Source: Hetaerina americana
Taxonomy: Eukaryota > Arthropoda > Insecta > Odonata > Calopterygidae
Assembly (NCBI GenBank): GCA_022747635.1
Contig: JAKTNV010000004.1
Coordinates: forward strand, 24,329,179 to 24,393,178
Direction of reading: 5' to 3'
DNA: 64,000 nt
Each line of letters opens with the position of its first letter. Positions within the stretch are counted from its first letter, which is position 1. The notes beneath the pieces were generated by a model. That model was not told the DNA's origin. It was given only the letters and a program-made list of their open reading frames with translations, and did no database searches. Made by a program: the position numbers and the translations under genes. Shown here in pieces: positions 31,266 through 44,169 of this stretch.

Positions 31266-33300
31266 AAATAAACTATATCAATTGTCAATTTATTCTTCTA
31301 AAAATTTGTTTTCTGCATTCTCTCTACATGAATTCCTTTACTCATTTCCATTTGTAATTTTCATTTATGAAATACACACAGCATGTTTGCAAATGGTGAA
31401 GAATACATATTTTATGAATATTGTAATGGCTGGTTAACTTGGGAGTTGCTGTCAACCATGGGTTACCAACAAAATATTCCAGTGTAAATTAAGTGTTTTG
31501 ACACATCAAAGAGGTATTCACTGCTATGCAAATTAATATCTCCCAACAAGTATTAGATTTTGTTTGGTATAGATTAGAACTGAATAGTCACTTATTTTCC
31601 CCCCATACTATCTGTGAAAAAGTTTTTAAAGAAGACAGGGAATAATAGAAAATGACACCTATTTTCATAATGGTGATTATGTGCTCAAATTGGGGAGCAG
31701 ATTTTAAAAGAATCTATATGTAATGATACAATTGGTTGGTTGTAAAACTAATATGTTCTGTGTTCAACATATTCCAAGTTCTATTGTTATAAATGTATGA
31801 AATGCCAACTATATCTACAAAATAACTGGAAACTACTATCCCAAAAATTACATTAAATGTACTTAGCAAAACACACTTTATTAATTATATCTGTTGTGTG
31901 GAATTCACTTCAAAGGTAAAATGCATCAAGTCCTCAATTTTCATTGCAGTGATGTCCCTGGAGTAGTCAAACATAAATTGAGCTTTTTCCATGTTATATT
32001 ATGCACTTATAATGTATGAAATTATCCTATGTCAATGTTTTGATTATGAGTGCACAATGTTTATATTCTGGCTATTTATTTTGCTGTTTTAAATAAGAAC
32101 AGGAATAAAAAATTAGCGAAGGGATACACTTTGAAAATATTCCAAACATTAAAGGCATAGCATAATGATTACTTTCTGCAACAAATCATATTTCCCTATT
32201 AATATATTATTAAAGATGTTATAAATTGAGGGCTTCTTGTATTTTTCTTCATCTACCTATTTATTAGAAAGTATTGTTAAAATATTTCCTATGTACCTAT
32301 AAATGACCAATGAAGTATGAAAACTTGTCTTCCTGATACCCAAAGGGACAGGTAATTGTGGAAGTAAATTACTTCTATAAAATTTAGTTAGAACTTTTGT
32401 TTAGCATTAAAATGTGATTTATGCATAACATGTTCCTGATGGCTGTTGATTTTCTTGTGTTTGTTTTTATATATATTTATTGTGAATGTGAGTGGATATG
32501 AAATTGTCCGTGTGAGTTGTAAAAATGTTGTTTTTTTAATGTACTTGTTATTATTTCTGTTTAATTGCTGTTAATTTTGTTTTACTTAAATATACATATA
32601 TTTGTGGAAGAATGAATGAATTGAAAACGCTGTAATATTTTAAGGGTTTTTGCTCAAGTGGGCTCCATAAGCCTTTTCCCAAAAAGTAATTTAATTAGCT
32701 ATTGTAAAGATAATCATAAAATAATGCATGTTGAAATGTGTAATGAGTTTCCTGAAATTTATTATGATTTTTTTTAAGTATAAAGCCATTTTACTTAGGA
32801 TTTTTGTGTGAACTGAATGTTGAAGGTATTCATTTTTAATATGTACAGTGTATAAATATGGCTAGTAAAATATTCAGTTTATATGATACTTGTTTATATT
32901 GAATCATTGTTCTAGAAAACACTTTCATTGAATCTGCAACAATGTTGGTTTATGTTTACCTAAAGTCATTGGAGGCATGTGGTGACTGACATAATTGGAT
33001 TTGCCCAGTAGAAGCAGTTTTTCTATGTGTACTAATGGCTGGACTCATTTTCTATTTAAAACATTTCAGAAGACATAACTACTTAATCACTTAAATTCCT
33101 ATCTGCCGCTTGAAAGTTATGCACAGTCTTTTGTTAGTTTACTATGATGGTGTTCAAAAAGCCATCCCCTTAAGTAAATCTTGTTATTTTTCTGCATAAA
33201 TGCACTTAGCGTATGTTAATAGAAAATGATCAATCTCCTTTGAAATCTCAACTATTTATTCAAATATATCAATAGAGTTGACGTGAAAAAGCATGCCCAA
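31266..33300. other. Intergenic DNA, nothing recognised
   Basis: Very AT-rich, CpG-poor sequence with no notable open frame on either strand and no element boundary that I can define. Confidence 0.6.
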
Positions 33301-33308
33301 CATCCTGG

Positions 33309-33602
33309 TCATGGAACTGTTTCTTTGTGGTCTGGCTGTTTGTGAAGTTCCTTTTTACATGCAAAAATTATATTTTCCTTCCAAATTATGGATTGTGCCA
33401 TCCCAGTGAGTCTAGAGTTTTCGTTACTGATCTGAGCTCGAATCAATAAAGTTTGGACACCCATGGTTTCACTTAGGCAGGTGATTGTTGTGATACTAGA
33501 TCTTCCAGGGAAGCCACGATTGAAAGGACTCCACTTGCCCTGATCTGTGAGCTTCACGTGTACTGGATTTAGCATGAGGTATACTCTACCCGCACCCATC
33601 AA
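33309..33602 (-). other. Unrecognised 97-codon open frame
   Basis: The frame starts MMGAGRVYLMLNPVHVKLTD, continues with WSPFNRGFPGRSSITTITC and ends QPDHKETVP. Composition looks more protein-like than its AT-rich surroundings: balanced residues and few poly-Ile or poly-Lys runs. No domain, signal peptide or membrane segment is evident. No splice sites were confirmed at its ends. It could be an exon of an unplaced gene, a fragment of an unknown repeat, or chance. Confidence 0.25.
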
Positions 33603-33770
33603 ACCCCAACAATGTTTTATTACTGTAGTTCCCCAAGATAATTGTGTGAAATAGATTTTTTTTATTCATTTCATACTTAATTTAGTTATTGTCTTGAGAG
33701 TTATTTGGGAAATTATTATTATTCAGAAAACATGGCAAAATTCTGTACTATACGTATATGAGGTCTGTCT

Positions 33771-34215
33771 GTAAAGGATCCAGCCATGCAATATTTTGAG
33801 GAAAATTGCTTACCTAGAGCAATGAGGCCTTAGTACCCTTCGAAGTACTCCCCTTAGGACCTTGCACACTTATCCCAGCATCTCTTCCACTTTGCAAAAC
33901 AATTGGTGAAGTCCTTTTGCCGAATGGTCATCAGCTGCCTTGTCACATTTTCTTTTGTCTCGTGAACCAACTGTTGGGAAAACTGGTCTATTGCTTCAGG
34001 GTCATAGCCGTAGACACATGATTCATCTCCAGTGATGACGTTTTTTAGTAAAACCTGGGTCATCATTTGTGGCTTGTAGCAAGTCCCTTGCAATCGCAGC
34101 CCAAAATTTGTGACATTGAGGAGGTAAAAGAAAATGCGAAAAGACAGGTGATGGCCATTCCCAAAAATGGATTTTGTTGAACATTTTGAAAAATGGAATA
34201 AACATTGGGACAAGT
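33771..34215 (-). mobile_element. Mariner relic, truncated by an R1-like LINE boundary
   Basis: The outer end GAGGTCTGTCTGTAAAGGATCC (33770s) looks like a mariner terminal repeat. Minus-strand frames read CVYGYDPE (first-aspartate region; the preceding bases encode ITGDES) and jump within a few codons to C-terminal KWKRCWDKCARS. The catalytic core between them is thus deleted. Upstream text (NKIHFWEWPSPVFSHF) is unassigned. No matching right-hand terminal repeat is seen, because LINE sequence starts at about 34.2 kb. Confidence 0.65.
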
Positions 34216-36490
34216 GCGTAAGGTCCCAAATCACTTCGCAGCTGCAGAAATTCAGGCTGATAGGAAACCATTGATATTGATTTCCGGATATATGCCACCA
34301 TCGGAGGACATCCAAGAATACATCACAGAGCTAAAGAGCCTGATACATAAATTCAAAAATAAAAGGATACTAGTCGCAATTGACTCGAACGCAAAGAACA
34401 AAATATGGTTTAGTAAGGAAACCAATGACCGAGGCAGGGCATTGGAGGACTTAATAGCTTCCGAGGACCTGTATATAATAAACGAACCGGGACAACCGTA
34501 CACGTTTAGTTCGACAATAGGCTGCTCAAATATAGACCTAACCATCAGTAACTCGGCATTAATACGAGACGTGTACAGATGGGAGGTTCATGCCGAACTA
34601 TCTATCAGCGATCACAGATTAGTCACATACCAGATTGGCACGACTACAGAAAATGAACGCTGTCATCGAAGAAGATTTAATATCGGTGCAGCAAACTGGA
34701 GAAAATTTATGGAGATATTATCAAAGAACACCTGGTACAAATGTGAATTGTTGCCATGGGATCCAAGCAATAACAACATCGATGCTCGAGTTAGATCTCT
34801 TACGGAGGCGCTGCAAGGTACCGCTCTGGCCTCGATCCCTCTGACCAGAACACGACGAAACGAAACAGTGTGGTGGAATGAGAAACTTCATAGGCTTAAG
34901 ATAACTTGCAGAAACCTACGGAGAACTTACCAGAAAAGCATTAGCCACGAAGAGCGTACCATCAACAAAAGAAGATACTATGAGGCAAAGGAGAACTATG
35001 AACAACAAGTGCAAAAAAGCAAGGAAAAAAGCTGGGAGAAATTCTCGAGGTCAAATATTGAGGAAAACCCCTGGGGGTTAATATATAAAATTAAGAGGGA
35101 AAAATTTAAAACCCTACCAACATACTCAGCTAAGACAAACGCCAGAGGGGAGCTTCTATTCCTGGACGAAACCATTTCCAGCATCATCAACACGCTAGTG
35201 CCGGATGACACAGCAGAAAATGAAACTGAAGAGCAAAAAGTAATTAGGCGTGAGGCTAACCTCCCTTGTCTGCAAAGTACGGAGATAGATATCACCGATG
35301 AGGAAGTTAGAACCGCGATTAAAGAGATGAAAGTGAAAAAGGCCCCAGGCTTTGATGGCATAAACGCTGAATTGATCAAAGCAGCAGAGCCGTTAATCCT
35401 CAACTATTTAACTAGATTGCTACAGGACTGTTGCAGAAACAAGTACTTCCCTGCGGCATGGAAAAAGGGTGTCCTATGCACCATCTTGAAATCTAAGGAA
35501 AAGGATCCCTCTGATGCTAAGGCATACAGACCCATAACACTACTACCCGAAATGGGGAAAATGTTCGAAAGAATTATCAAAATGAAAATTGAAGAAGCAG
35601 TTGGTGAGGAGGATCTACTTCACAAAAGCCAATTTGGATTTCGAAGAGGTGGATCCACCGCAGCCGCGGCAATAAAAATTCTGCAAGAAATCAAAAATCG
35701 TAAATATAAGTATAAGGTGGCCTTGTTCATAGATTACGAAGCAGCATTCGATTCATTATGGTGGCCCCATTGCATAAACCAGCTCAAAAGGTATAAAGTC
35801 CCGGGACCAATAGTAGAACTTATTAAAAACTATTTCTTGAATAGAACCACCAAAATACAACTAAATAATCTGGAAGTTGAAAAGAACATTACAAAAGGGG
35901 CACCACAGGGATCCATACTCGGTCCTTTTCTTTGGAACATCTCCATGAACGATTTACTGAATCAGCCCCTTCCTGGAAACTGCAGATGGACAGCCTATGC
36001 TGATGACGTTGTGATCACAATGCCCGCAAATTCCAGGAGAGAAATAGAAAAACTCACAAAAGAATGTTGCCATATAGTGGAGTCATGGAGTACGAAAGTG
36101 ACATTAAAAATTTCTGTGAATAAGACTAAGTACGTCGTATTCGGGAAAAAATTGTCACGAAACCCAACTATAAAAATCTATGGTCAAAACATCAAAAAAT
36201 CCTCCACATTCAGATACCTGGGCATTGAATTCGACGAGAGACTAACATTCCAAGAGCACGCAAATTACGCAGCAGGCAAGGTCAAGAAAATATTTAACTG
36301 CTTAAGAAGGCTGTGCAGAAACCGATTTGGCATCACCACTAATAGCTTAAGAACTATATACAACGGAGTCACCATCCCAATATTGGCATACGGCAGTGAG
36401 GTGTGGGGAGAGAGACTCAATTACAGCAGAATCCGGAGAAAACTGGAAGAGGCCCAAAGATCTTGCCTAATTGCAATATCCGGGTCAAGA
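34216..36490 (+). mobile_element. R1-like LINE, endonuclease (partial) and reverse transcriptase in one open frame
   Basis: One uninterrupted frame of 782 codons (34205-36553; its last ~20 codons are PLE sequence out of frame). The endonuclease lacks its N-terminal third: it starts at SGYMPPSEDIQEYITEL, then VAIDSNAKNKIW and the C-terminal ISDHRLVTYQI. The reverse transcriptase follows: KKAPGFDGINAELIKAA, YRPITLLPEMGKMFERII, SQFGFRRGGSTAAA, ALFIDYEAAFDS, GAPQGSILGPFLWN and catalytic AYADDVVI (YADD at 35996-36007). It continues to FRYLGIEFDERLTF and ILAYGSEVWGE. The 3' end is cut by a PLE at about 36490, so zinc knuckle and 3' UTR are absent. An open frame this long and CpG-rich text suggest a young copy. 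R1-clade assignment is by general resemblance. Confidence 0.85.
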
Positions 36491-37775
36491 AAGATATTTT
36501 TATTCTCTGGACACATGGCTCTGACTCTCTCAACAACTTCTCATCCGCCTTAAATTCATCTTTCACGGTTAAATTCACCTCTTCCATTTCAGACTCCACC
36601 ATCACCTTTCTTGACACAGACATCTCACTTCAAAACAACAAATTCACTACTTCAGTACACATCAAAGCCACTAACCACCAGCAATACCTACACCACACAA
36701 GCTGTCATCCTCAACACACGAAACGCTCGATTCCTAACTCACTCTCTATCCGCGGACACCGAATTTGCAACACCACAGCCACTCTCAACAAATACCTTGC
36801 CAATCTACACCTTGCACTTCTCAAACGCGGTTACCCAGAAAAGTTGCTACGAAATAAAATCCACCGTTCCACCCGACCACACACACCACACAATAACAAG
36901 CCCACATCTGACGCAGGACTCAACCTTTGCACCACCTATTACCCCGGATCACACAGATTGAAAACCCTCCTTAAAGAACTGTTTCCAATTTTACATGACA
37001 ATGACGCGACCTCATCCTTACTACCCCAATGCCCATCTATCGCATACAGACGACCCGCCAATCTCAAAAACCTTCTGAGATCCACCAACCCTTTGGCGCC
37101 CCCCCGTGACAAATTTCCCAATATTTCCCCAACTTGCAACCGCCCCCAATGTAAAACCTGTCCTCTTATTATGCCTACTCCCCTCTCCCTACATCCCCTC
37201 ACCTCGTTCCCACGCTAATTGCCTCTCAAAAAATATTATTTATCTTTTATCATGCAAACATTGCACTTCCTTCTACATAGGTGAATGCATTACCCCCTTA
37301 TCCATCCGAATGAATAATCACCGGTACTCCTGTAATTCTGCCTCACTCTCTTCTCTTCCTATCCCTTCACACGCCAATTCCCACAACCTTTCATTCGACC
37401 AGTGTTTTTCCCTCAGCATCCTAGAATCCCTACCTGATTCAGCTACCAACATAGAGGTGAGAACTCATGAATCCGCCTACATACTATCCTTCCGTTCCTT
37501 TAAAATTCCCACCCTTAACCGCCATATTTAATTTCCCTCCCAGCATTCCCTCCACACCTCCCCTCCACACCTCCCCTCTACGCCCATAACTCTTTCCCCT
37601 CTCCTGATCCATAGCATATTTTCAGTCTCTCTTGAAGAAGCCCCCTGAGAGGGCCGAAAGCTGGAACAATTTACCGTGTAAGTGTTCTTTTATATGTGTC
37701 TATTCTTTTCTATTTGTGTTATGTTGTGTCAGCCCATTATTGTGCCGCTCGTATGAGTTTTTCCGGACAATCGTC
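36491..37775 (+). mobile_element. Penelope-like element, 5'-truncated copy 1
   Basis: Its first residues, DIFILWTHGSDSLNNF, match [13 protein letters not shown] of copy 2 from the second Asp of the catalytic motif onward, so the truncation point falls inside the active site. The frame continues through TFLDTDISLQNNKFTTSVHI to a Cys cluster CNRPQCKTCPL (about 37135). A frameshift between there and 37200 moves it to another frame: [30 protein letters not shown] and SILESLPDSA. These are the GIY-YIG-type endonuclease blocks of PLEs. The stop is at about 37531, then a 3' UTR containing a hairpin (37631-37660). Not functional. Confidence 0.85.
37631..37660 (+). other. Hammerhead-like hairpin motif in PLE 3' UTR
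   Basis: CTTGAAGAAG is followed by GCCC pairing with GGGC (37640-37643 with 37651-37654), then CGAAAGCTGG. The layout TGANGA - stem-loop - GAAA recalls the conserved core of hammerhead ribozymes, which are known from PLEs. Stem spacing departs from the canonical form, so self-cleavage is doubtful. Confidence 0.35.

Positions 37776-39410
<1,635 letters not shown>

Positions 39411-39496
<86 letters not shown>
39411..39496. repeat. (TA)n microsatellite at the PLE copy 2 terminus
   Basis: A pure TA tract that closes the PLE 3' UTR, as in copy 1. Open frames across it are artefacts. Confidence 0.95.
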
Positions 39497-39500
<4 letters not shown>

Positions 39501-40119
39501 GCCAAATTAGGCTTTGAAAATACCGTAACATTTTAAGCTTGAGAAATGAACTAATGCCTTGTAATCAGTAGCAATATCTCTAAGCTGTTATTAAAAGGAG
39601 CCAATAATTTGGTGTAAATGTTTTTTGCCTATAGCAGCAACAACTCATTGGTAAATAAAGGTAGGTCTTAATGATTTTGAAAAGATTTGAGGTAATCATG
39701 CTAATGATAGGTGTAGATTGGAGGCTTTTGCGATGCTGCTGAGGAGAAGAATGGAAAAGATAAAGTAAATGGAATGGAAAATAAAGAATAACTGGCCGAG
39801 AGAGGTAGGGGTAGGAAAAGAATAAATATAGGATATGACGAAAATATTGAAAGGAAGGATACAGAGTTGAAGAGGAATTCACAGTAGAGTTGGGTGTCTT
39901 GTAAGGCAAGGATAACAATGATAATTGTCATTGTATTTAGTCTTTGTCCATACAAAATCTACCTCAAGTGGTACACTGTTTAGATAATTGAAAAACTGCA
40001 ATGAAAGTTTATGACACTAAGATTACCTATTTCATTGTGTGACGAACTTAACTAATTTGTTTGCTTGATAATCAAATAGATAAATAGATGATCTAATTCT
40101 TTGATACCTGGTAGCTAAT
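39497..40119. other. No gene recognised
   Basis: A/G-rich on the plus strand at 39660-39900. Minus-strand open frames there are low-complexity (Ser/Phe/Leu) and not convincing. The A/G-rich text resembles RTE-like LINE sequence and may be part of the relic that follows. Confidence 0.4.
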
Positions 40120-40740
40120 ATCCAATTAGGAGCAATGATGTGGAATGAGGGAGCTGAGTACTATGAAGGAAAATTAAGTAAATATCAAAAGTGGGATTTT
40201 TAAAGCTGGAAAAGTAACTATAGGTACTGTAAATAGGAAAAGGACATGGAAACCATGGATTGCTGATGAGATGATTAGAAAGATAGATGAGAGAAGGAAA
40301 TGGAAGTGTTAATAAAGAGTTAGATAGAAGGAAGTACAAAGAGTTAAATAATGAATGGAAGTAGGTAACAAATGGAGATAAAGAAGTGTGGTTAAAGATG
40401 CAGAGCAAAGATATTAAGAGCTTACATAGAAAGAGTAAAATTGTTGCCCCGTACAAAATGGTTAATACACTATCAAGAAGTGGATTATCTGTGTTAACAC
40501 TTACAGATATGTCAGTTGACGAAAACCTAGTTGAACCAGAGGAGATCCGAAAGAAATGGAGGGAATATATAGAAGACTTTATGGTAAAGAACTTAGGCCA
40601 ATAAGGTTAGAAATAGAAAGAGAAGAATATATGGATGAAGATAGCTTTATAGGATTTTTGGGAAGATTCTCTAATATCATCACTAAACATCATGTGCTAG
40701 AGTAATTCATTAGAGAGCTGCCTCTGTAAATCTTTTGATA
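40120..40740 (+). pseudogene. RTE-like LINE relic, linker between endonuclease and reverse transcriptase
   Basis: The frames include NKELDRRKYKELNNEWK (about 40310-40365), then at 40386 onward KSLHRKSKIVAPYKMVN and EPEEIRKKWREYIEDFM. This charged linker precedes the RT in RTE-like elements (normally ending near WREYIEELY). Stops separate the pieces. Neither the RT core nor the endonuclease is present. The frame 40386-40604 is a fragment, not a gene. Confidence 0.6.
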
Positions 40741-40984
40741 TTAAATTAATCCCCTGGGACAGCAAATTAAACAACTTAAGGGAATGAATGCTATGATAGT
40801 AATTGCATGAAAGTATATACAGGTGCAGTGTATATCCTGTATGGTGCTCAAGGAGAGAAAATTTAAAAAGAAGAAATATGCAAATTTGGTACAACCTATG
40901 ACCCAGCATGTGAATGTAGGTAGGCAAGTTTTCCAACCAAAGAGAGATGCATACTGCAGAATCACAATGCTTACATGGTTTGGA

Positions 40985-41620
40985 TATAAAGTATCAGGAA
41001 ACTTTTTGGAAAAATAGCTTTATTTCCAATATTGCTACAATGTCTCAAAATTCTTCAAGGTACATCCCTTGAGCATCAACATACTTTTGCCAGAGGCTTT
41101 TCCATAACTCAAAGGCTCCTTGGTAGTTGTAGTACAGAAGGTCTTAAAGGGTGTATGTTCAAGCTTCTTTGATGGCACTTACTGTGTCCTTTGAGGTAGG
41201 ATTTCACTTTTGAGAATAGGAAAAGTCTGCTGGTGCCAAGTCGAGACTGTAAGGGGGTTGGGGAATCGTCATAATGCCATTGCAGAAGATCTTTGCAAGC
41301 AGACACTCAACTCTACTCTTGGTCATCCGTCAAGACCTTTGGGAAGAGTTTAGCACAGAAATTTTGCATCGCCAAATATTCAGTGATAATGGTGTTCACT
41401 TTCATCTTATCAATGCCAATACAATTTGCGATCATGAACACACTTTACCGATGGTCTAAATTCAGCACTTCATACACACATCAGGAAAACATTGTTACCA
41501 ATACTTTTTATACAAATCTTGTTTGGCATTATGGTCACATCAAAGTTTGCAGTTTAAATTGTAGGAATGTAAAAGAGAGGCCCAGTTCCTCAAATTGTAC
41601 TTGCAGTTGTCAAGTGTGAT
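40985..41620 (-). mobile_element. Mariner relic with deleted catalytic core
   Basis: The left end has TATCAGGAAACTTTTTGGAA (41000s), typical of a mariner terminus. Minus-strand frames, read right to left, give IANCIGIDKMKVNTI and EYLAMQNFCAKLFPKVLTD (helix-turn-helix and linker), then SACKDLLQW. The text then jumps to SRLFLFSKVKSYLKG (region of the third Asp), and LWKSLWQKYVDAQGMYLEEF ends it. The region with the first two catalytic Asp residues is gone. No clean right terminal repeat was found. Confidence 0.65.
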
Positions 41621-43499
41621 GTAGAAACACTCTCATATTGTAATGATACACAAGAAGATACAATATATAGGAATAAAGGATGATGGGATAGATATATCTA
41701 CATAAATGCTATGCTTAACATGTGAGTAAGCATTTCAGTGGGGTACAATATGAATTACAGCAAAAGAATGCAGAAGAGGGAGTCAGTCTCCTAATACTCG
41801 TGCCTGTTGAAGATCTTTGAAATTAATCACAAATATGATTGAATGTGCTCCTTCATAAAATAAAAACTATATCCTATGCTAGATGGAGTGAGGATGCCGG
41901 TTGCATGATCATCCAAAAGAAAAAGAGTGATTTCATTAAATATTTGAAGATAATTAACAAAAATTCTCAGAAGCAGAATAGTTTTTTTCCTCGAGTTGTA
42001 TAAACTCGGTCAAAATGAAATGAAAGGTGACTATATCATTATAACTCCTCACCAGTACCCATGATCAACAACTTCCAGATTTAGAACCTCTGTAAAACAC
42101 AAATTGCCCATTAGCTAAAAAATATCTTCCCAGCAAAAAGAAAAGACATGAGCAGTCCTCAAAACTTACTCATGGTGTAAACATTAGGAACTTCAACTGT
42201 AAAATTTACATTAAGATATTTTGTTTTTATGCTTGTCTTTTTCAAAATGAAATTAACAACCTGACCTTCCATTTAATGTGATTTCACTAATTCAGGGTCA
42301 TCAATTCCATAAAATTCCTTTTTTTTTAATTGTGACTGCCCAAACTTTCTAAATTCATCTTTATTTTAAGAAATAGTCCTCATGTTATATGGGGCACCTA
42401 CAGAAATCTGAAGATTCTATTAAAGTAGAATAGTAATTGCAATATAGCACTTTAGGCCCCTGTATTATACAGAAAATTATTGGAAAGTTTGATGAAGTTA
42501 GGTTTACAAAATCAACACAGTAAAAACAAGTGAATTATAATATTTAAAGTAATATGCAATATACAATTAAGCTATAATTTTTGGAGATAGAATCTCAAGT
42601 AGCAGTAGCTACAAATATTTAGGAGTTTAGCTAACCAGGAAATTTGGGAGGGGAGGTCAAGTGAAGCTCTGCCATTTTCTTCTCCTTAAATTAGAAAACA
42701 TATCAAGATATTTATGGTGGGTGGATAGATATTTTTCCTCTTACTTTATTTAATGAAAAAAGTATAATATCTAGTTGAAAACTTGTTTGAAACTTTTTAT
42801 ACCCCATCAAAACTTGTTTAACTTCATGTTATGTTTATTCGCCAAATTGAGTATAAAATAGAAACATTTGATCTTTGCTAATTTTATGGAAAGTTATAAA
42901 TGCTGATAAGTCAAGTTTAACGGGAGAAACAAGCTATAATTAGATTGTTATTTTCCATCGACCTTGATAGAAATAAATTTTCACTGAACAAAATTCAGTA
43001 ATAACCACAATGTCCAATTGAAATTATTAATTATTGCAATTAATTTGTACAGAATAGGTGAAGTTGTCTCAAATACAGTTAGATATTAACTTCCTTCTTA
43101 CTTATTTCCTACTCCAAACATTTAAATATCATCAAAAAGTATTCATCGTCGCTTAAACAATACAATATCCAGGAAACCCCTTGTATTCCAGAATTCCTTC
43201 CGCATAAAGTGTTTTTTGGAGAACCCAACCAAAAAAAAAATACAACATGATCATTACATTAGTAATCAATAAACATTTTTCAATATGATACAGACTCATT
43301 AACTCACTGAACTCCGTGAGAAATCATACACAGGTGTTAAATACACTTTATCAGTAATACCACTGTTATATACCTTGTCTATATTACAGCCCTTTCTAAA
43401 TATAATATTTAACTCACACTCTTTCTCCTATGCATTCCTAAACCTTAATGTAGTTCAACAGGAATGTTGTTTGACCAGTTTAGATACCAAGTAATATAT
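41621..43499. other. Unassigned AT-rich DNA with one LINE scrap
   Basis: Near 42560-42640 a short plus-strand frame reads FGDRISSSSSYKYLGV, like the C-terminal YLGV block of LINE reverse transcriptases; it is too short to classify. The rest shows no gene, RNA or boundary. Confidence 0.4.
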
Positions 43500-43502
43500 C
43501 AG

Positions 43503-43540
43503 GCTTGATGATGATGATACCTAGTATTGAAATCGGTCGA
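43503..43540 (+). other. Hammerhead-like hairpin motif, PLE 3'-end type
   Basis: CTTGATGATGATGATAC, then CTA, then GTATTGAAATCGGTCG. ATAC and GTAT form a short stem followed by TGAAAT. The stretch after it (GGTCGAGAAAAATAAAATAT) resembles the one at 51.03 kb, so both may be 3' ends of one PLE family. Confidence 0.3.
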
Positions 43541-43699
43541 GAAAAATAAAATATCTGTGGAACTTTGTAATTGAGTTCGATTTTCTGAAAATTTCATGTT
43601 GTTTTTTCCTGTCTGATAAAGATATCTGTTACAGTGCACATTCACAAAGCAGTTCATATTTAGTAGATAGCAGTTTAGGATTATCACCAGCTCTGGCCA

Positions 43700-44165
43700 T
43701 CATGGTCACTGTGGTTCATTGTTTGTCAGACTAAGAGTAATGATGGTCATATGCATTTACCAGGGCTTAATTCATGTAAAAGATAATGTAAATAACTATG
43801 TAAGAAAAGGCAATGTACTCAGCCATAATATAAGGTCAAGAAATATGTTCAACATTACCCTATGTAGACTGTCCAAAACCTTCAACCAGTCAGATAACCT
43901 TGCCTTAAAAGTCTATAACAAACTTCCCCATACTGCTAGACAGTGAAGCTATAATGTGTTCAAAAATGTAATTGAGGATTGAGATTTGATATCAAACCCC
44001 TTATATTCTTCAAGTGAATATTGTGAACTGGACTTCTCAAGATTGAAATTATGATACAGGAATATTTCTTCATCATGGTAATGAATGTATGTACTTATGT
44101 GTTTTTCTTTTGACGACATCTATAGTGGCAAGTGCTACTCTTTGATGAATAAAGATTATTGTTAT
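43700..44165 (+). pseudogene. LINE ORF2 C-terminal relic with 3' tail
   Basis: The frame 43719-43946 reads IYQGLIHVKDNVNNYVRKGN, SHNIRSRN and NLALKVYNKLPHTAR, the C-terminal layout (H-N-T/I-R then YNKLP) of CR1/Jockey-type LINEs and similar to the copy at 15.1 kb. The 3' end is ATGAATAAAGATTATTGTTATT (about 44145-44168). It is 5'-truncated and dead. Confidence 0.6.
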
Positions 44166-44169
44166 TCAT

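Noticed and set aside
34996..35403. Minus-strand 135-codon frame
   Set aside because: A shadow of the R1-like reverse transcriptase on the plus strand.
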